A stretch of 64,000 nucleotides of DNA from contig MU604013.1 in the NCBI GenBank assembly GCA_025201845.1, positions 1 through 64,000 on the forward strand. Direction: 5' to 3'. Shown piece by piece: positions 62,692 to 64,000 of the stretch. Position 1 is the stretch's first letter; the number at the start of each line of letters is the position of its first letter. Under the pieces are notes generated by a model. It had not been told where the DNA came from. It did not search any database and worked only from the letters and a program-made list of their open reading frames with translations. The position numbers and the translations under genes were made by a program. This DNA is from Martensiomyces pterosporus. Its lineage: Eukaryota > Kickxellomycota > Kickxellomycetes > Kickxellales > Kickxellaceae.

Positions 62692-63179
62692 AAAAGTCTG
62701 GCACGTCGTTTTCTTTTTTTCTTCTTTTTCTTTGCTCCCTTACTCAGGTGGCAGCAAAAGATGTGTGTGTGCTGTTAAAGAGCCTGGAATATAAATTGAG
62801 TATTCTGGAGTAGTCGAGAGACAAGCAGTGTGTGACACGGAAGAGCGGACCCAACCAGCAGATGAACCTGGCAAGGCTCGATCCAGCAATTTTCCCTCAG
62901 CTGATCCGCTGATTGGCGATGTGGAGATTGCCGCTGATCCGGCTCAGCGGCTCATCTGGGGCGCGCAGTCAACAAACACATCAAGCGGTTCGTTGCGGCC
63001 TTGTGCTGGAGACAACAAACAAGCGCCAACCAAGCGCACCTTGGCTTTGCTAGACACCCCTTTATGGCTTTTTGTACTCTATCACATAGCACCGCCCAGC
63101 CGCCAGTTCAGCCCTGCAAATTCAGGCGATTACCCGCCCCCGACAGAGACCTCCAACAAGCAGCAGACATAAAGCAGCT
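62692..63179. promoter_or_regulatory. Divergent promoter, sua5 / mre11
   Basis: 488 bp. It contains GCTGATC at 62900-62906 and 62933-62939 and a near match GCTGATT at 62908-62914, which also forms a CCAAT box on the minus strand. No TATA box identified. Confidence 0.55.
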
Positions 63180-64000
63180 ATGAACGATGATGACACACTC
63201 AGTATTCTGATAGCCACCGACAACCACCTGGGCTACCTGGAGCGCGACCCAATTCGCGGGCAGGACTCCTTCGACGCCTTCTCCGAGATCCTCCAACTCG
63301 CGCACATCCGCAAGGTCGACATGGTGCTTCTCGGCGGCGACATGTTCCACGACAACAAGCCGTCGCGCAAGTGCCTACACCAAGCGCTGGCCCTCCTGCG
63401 CCAGCACTGCATGGGCGATTCTCCTGTCAGCGTGGAATACCTAAGTGATCCGCTGGTGGATTTCGGTGCCCAGTTCCCGCATGTCAACTACGAGGACCCC
63501 AATTTGAACATAGCACTGCCGGTATTCTCCATACATGGCAACCACGACGACCCCTCCGGAGATGGCAACCTGTCGGCGATGGATATGCTCTCGGTTGGCG
63601 GCCTTGTCAATTATTTCGGGCGCCAGAGCGAGGTGGACAACATTCGCGTGTCCCCCGTGCTTTTGCGCAAGGGCAGGACCCGGCTGGCTTTGTACGGGCT
63701 GGGGAACGTGCGCGATGAGCGGCTGCACCGCACTATTGCCAGGAAGCACATGACTATGTGCCAGCCAGCCGAGGACACGGACAAGTGGTTCAACCTGATG
63801 GTTCTGCATCAAAACCGCGTCCCGCATGGGCCGAAGAACCACATTCCGGAGCATTTCCTCAGCGACTTTCTGGACCTCGTCATTTGGGGCCACGAGCACC
63901 AGTGCCAAGTCGACCCCGAATATAACCCACGCCAGTCATTCTACGTCTCGCAGCCAGGCTCCTCCGTGGCCACCGCACTGTCCTCCGGCGAGGCAGTGGA
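63180..64000 (+). CDS. mre11: Mre11 double-strand-break nuclease, N-terminal part (cut by right edge)
   Basis: 273 codons plus 2 nt from the ATG at 63180. The Mre11-type phosphoesterase motifs appear in order: TDNHLGY (Asp14, His16), [32 protein letters not shown] and [10 protein letters not shown], giving the di-manganese site. The capping domain and the DNA- and Rad50-binding C-terminus lie beyond the window. Mre11 acts with Rad50 and Nbs1/Xrs2 in DNA end resection and telomere maintenance. The next in-frame sequence ([20 protein letters not shown]) is the conserved continuation, so there is no sign of an intron in this part. Confidence 0.97.
   Translation, partial: MNDDDTLSILIATDNHLGYLERDPIRGQDSFDAFSEILQLAHIRKVDMVLLGGDMFHDNKPSRKCLHQALALLRQHCMGDSPVSVEYLSDPLVDFGAQFPHVNYEDPNLNIALPVFSIHGNHDDPSGDGNLSAMDMLSVGGLVNYFGRQSEVDNIRVSPVLLRKGRTRLALYGLGNVRDERLHRTIARKHMTMCQPAEDTDKWFNLMVLHQNRVPHGPKNHIPEHFLSDFLDLVIWGHEHQCQVDPEYNPRQSFYVSQPGSSVATALSSGEAV

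Noticed and set aside
1..64000. tRNA, rRNA, transposon, CRISPR array or secondary-metabolite cluster
   Set aside because: No tRNA B-box pattern with a plausible A box, no transposase or reverse transcriptase motifs, no spaced repeats. The P450 and BAHD genes are 55 kb apart with housekeeping genes between.

Overview
The window is about 64 kb of nuclear DNA from a fungus. Fungal hallmarks include Pam17, Pom33, a Hof1/Cdc15-type F-BAR protein, a neutral trehalase with a regulatory N-terminus, a Csc1-type channel, Hrq1 and Nbp35. The genes are compact, intergenic gaps are mostly 0.1-1 kb, and introns are few and short with GTAAG/TAG borders. A class I (START-like) phosphatidylinositol transfer protein and a Cep57-domain giant protein argue for an early-diverging lineage rather than a typical Dikarya yeast. 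Kickxellomycotina/Zoopagomycota is my best guess, but it is inference only. I see no rRNA, tRNA, CRISPR array, transposon or prokaryotic-type operon.

Layout, left to right: a cytochrome P450 cut by the left edge; an F-BAR/SH3 cytokinesis protein; Sds22; mRNA guanylyltransferase (Ceg1); Hrq1 helicase; two secreted-protein genes with good TATA boxes (a chymotrypsin-like protease and a DNRLRE-like protein); Vms1, interrupted by an assembly gap; AP-3 sigma; a two-exon, 2,113-residue Cep57-domain protein; ornithine decarboxylase antizyme encoded by +1 programmed frameshifting; U1-C; a four-exon PITP with an 8-nt microexon; Csc1/TMEM63 channel with a second assembly gap; 2.65 kb without a recognisable gene; an UNC-93-like transporter; a DHX57/YLR419W-like DEAH helicase; Nbp35; Pam17; Pom33; a four-pass membrane protein; a histidine phosphatase; mitochondrial uS7; an NDUFAF4-like protein; IFRD; neutral trehalase; a BAHD acyltransferase with a decayed second copy beside it; a multi-Myb protein whose two ORFs join through an intron; Sua5; and Mre11 cut by the right edge.

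The genes are mostly unrelated housekeeping functions: RNA capping and splicing, DNA repair, ribosome quality control, mitochondrial import and translation, membrane traffic and polyamine control. They do not form a pathway cluster. The P450 and the BAHD transferase are the only secondary-metabolism types, and they lie 55 kb apart.

Both runs of ten N are flanked by identical direct repeats (390 bp and 215 bp). These are unmerged contig overlaps, not biology, and they distort the Vms1 and Csc1 gene models. The most interesting biology is the antizyme recoding site (TGG TGT TTT TGA C), the PITP microexon, the spliced giant centrosome/spindle-pole protein, the acyltransferase remnant and the two possible starts of Sua5.
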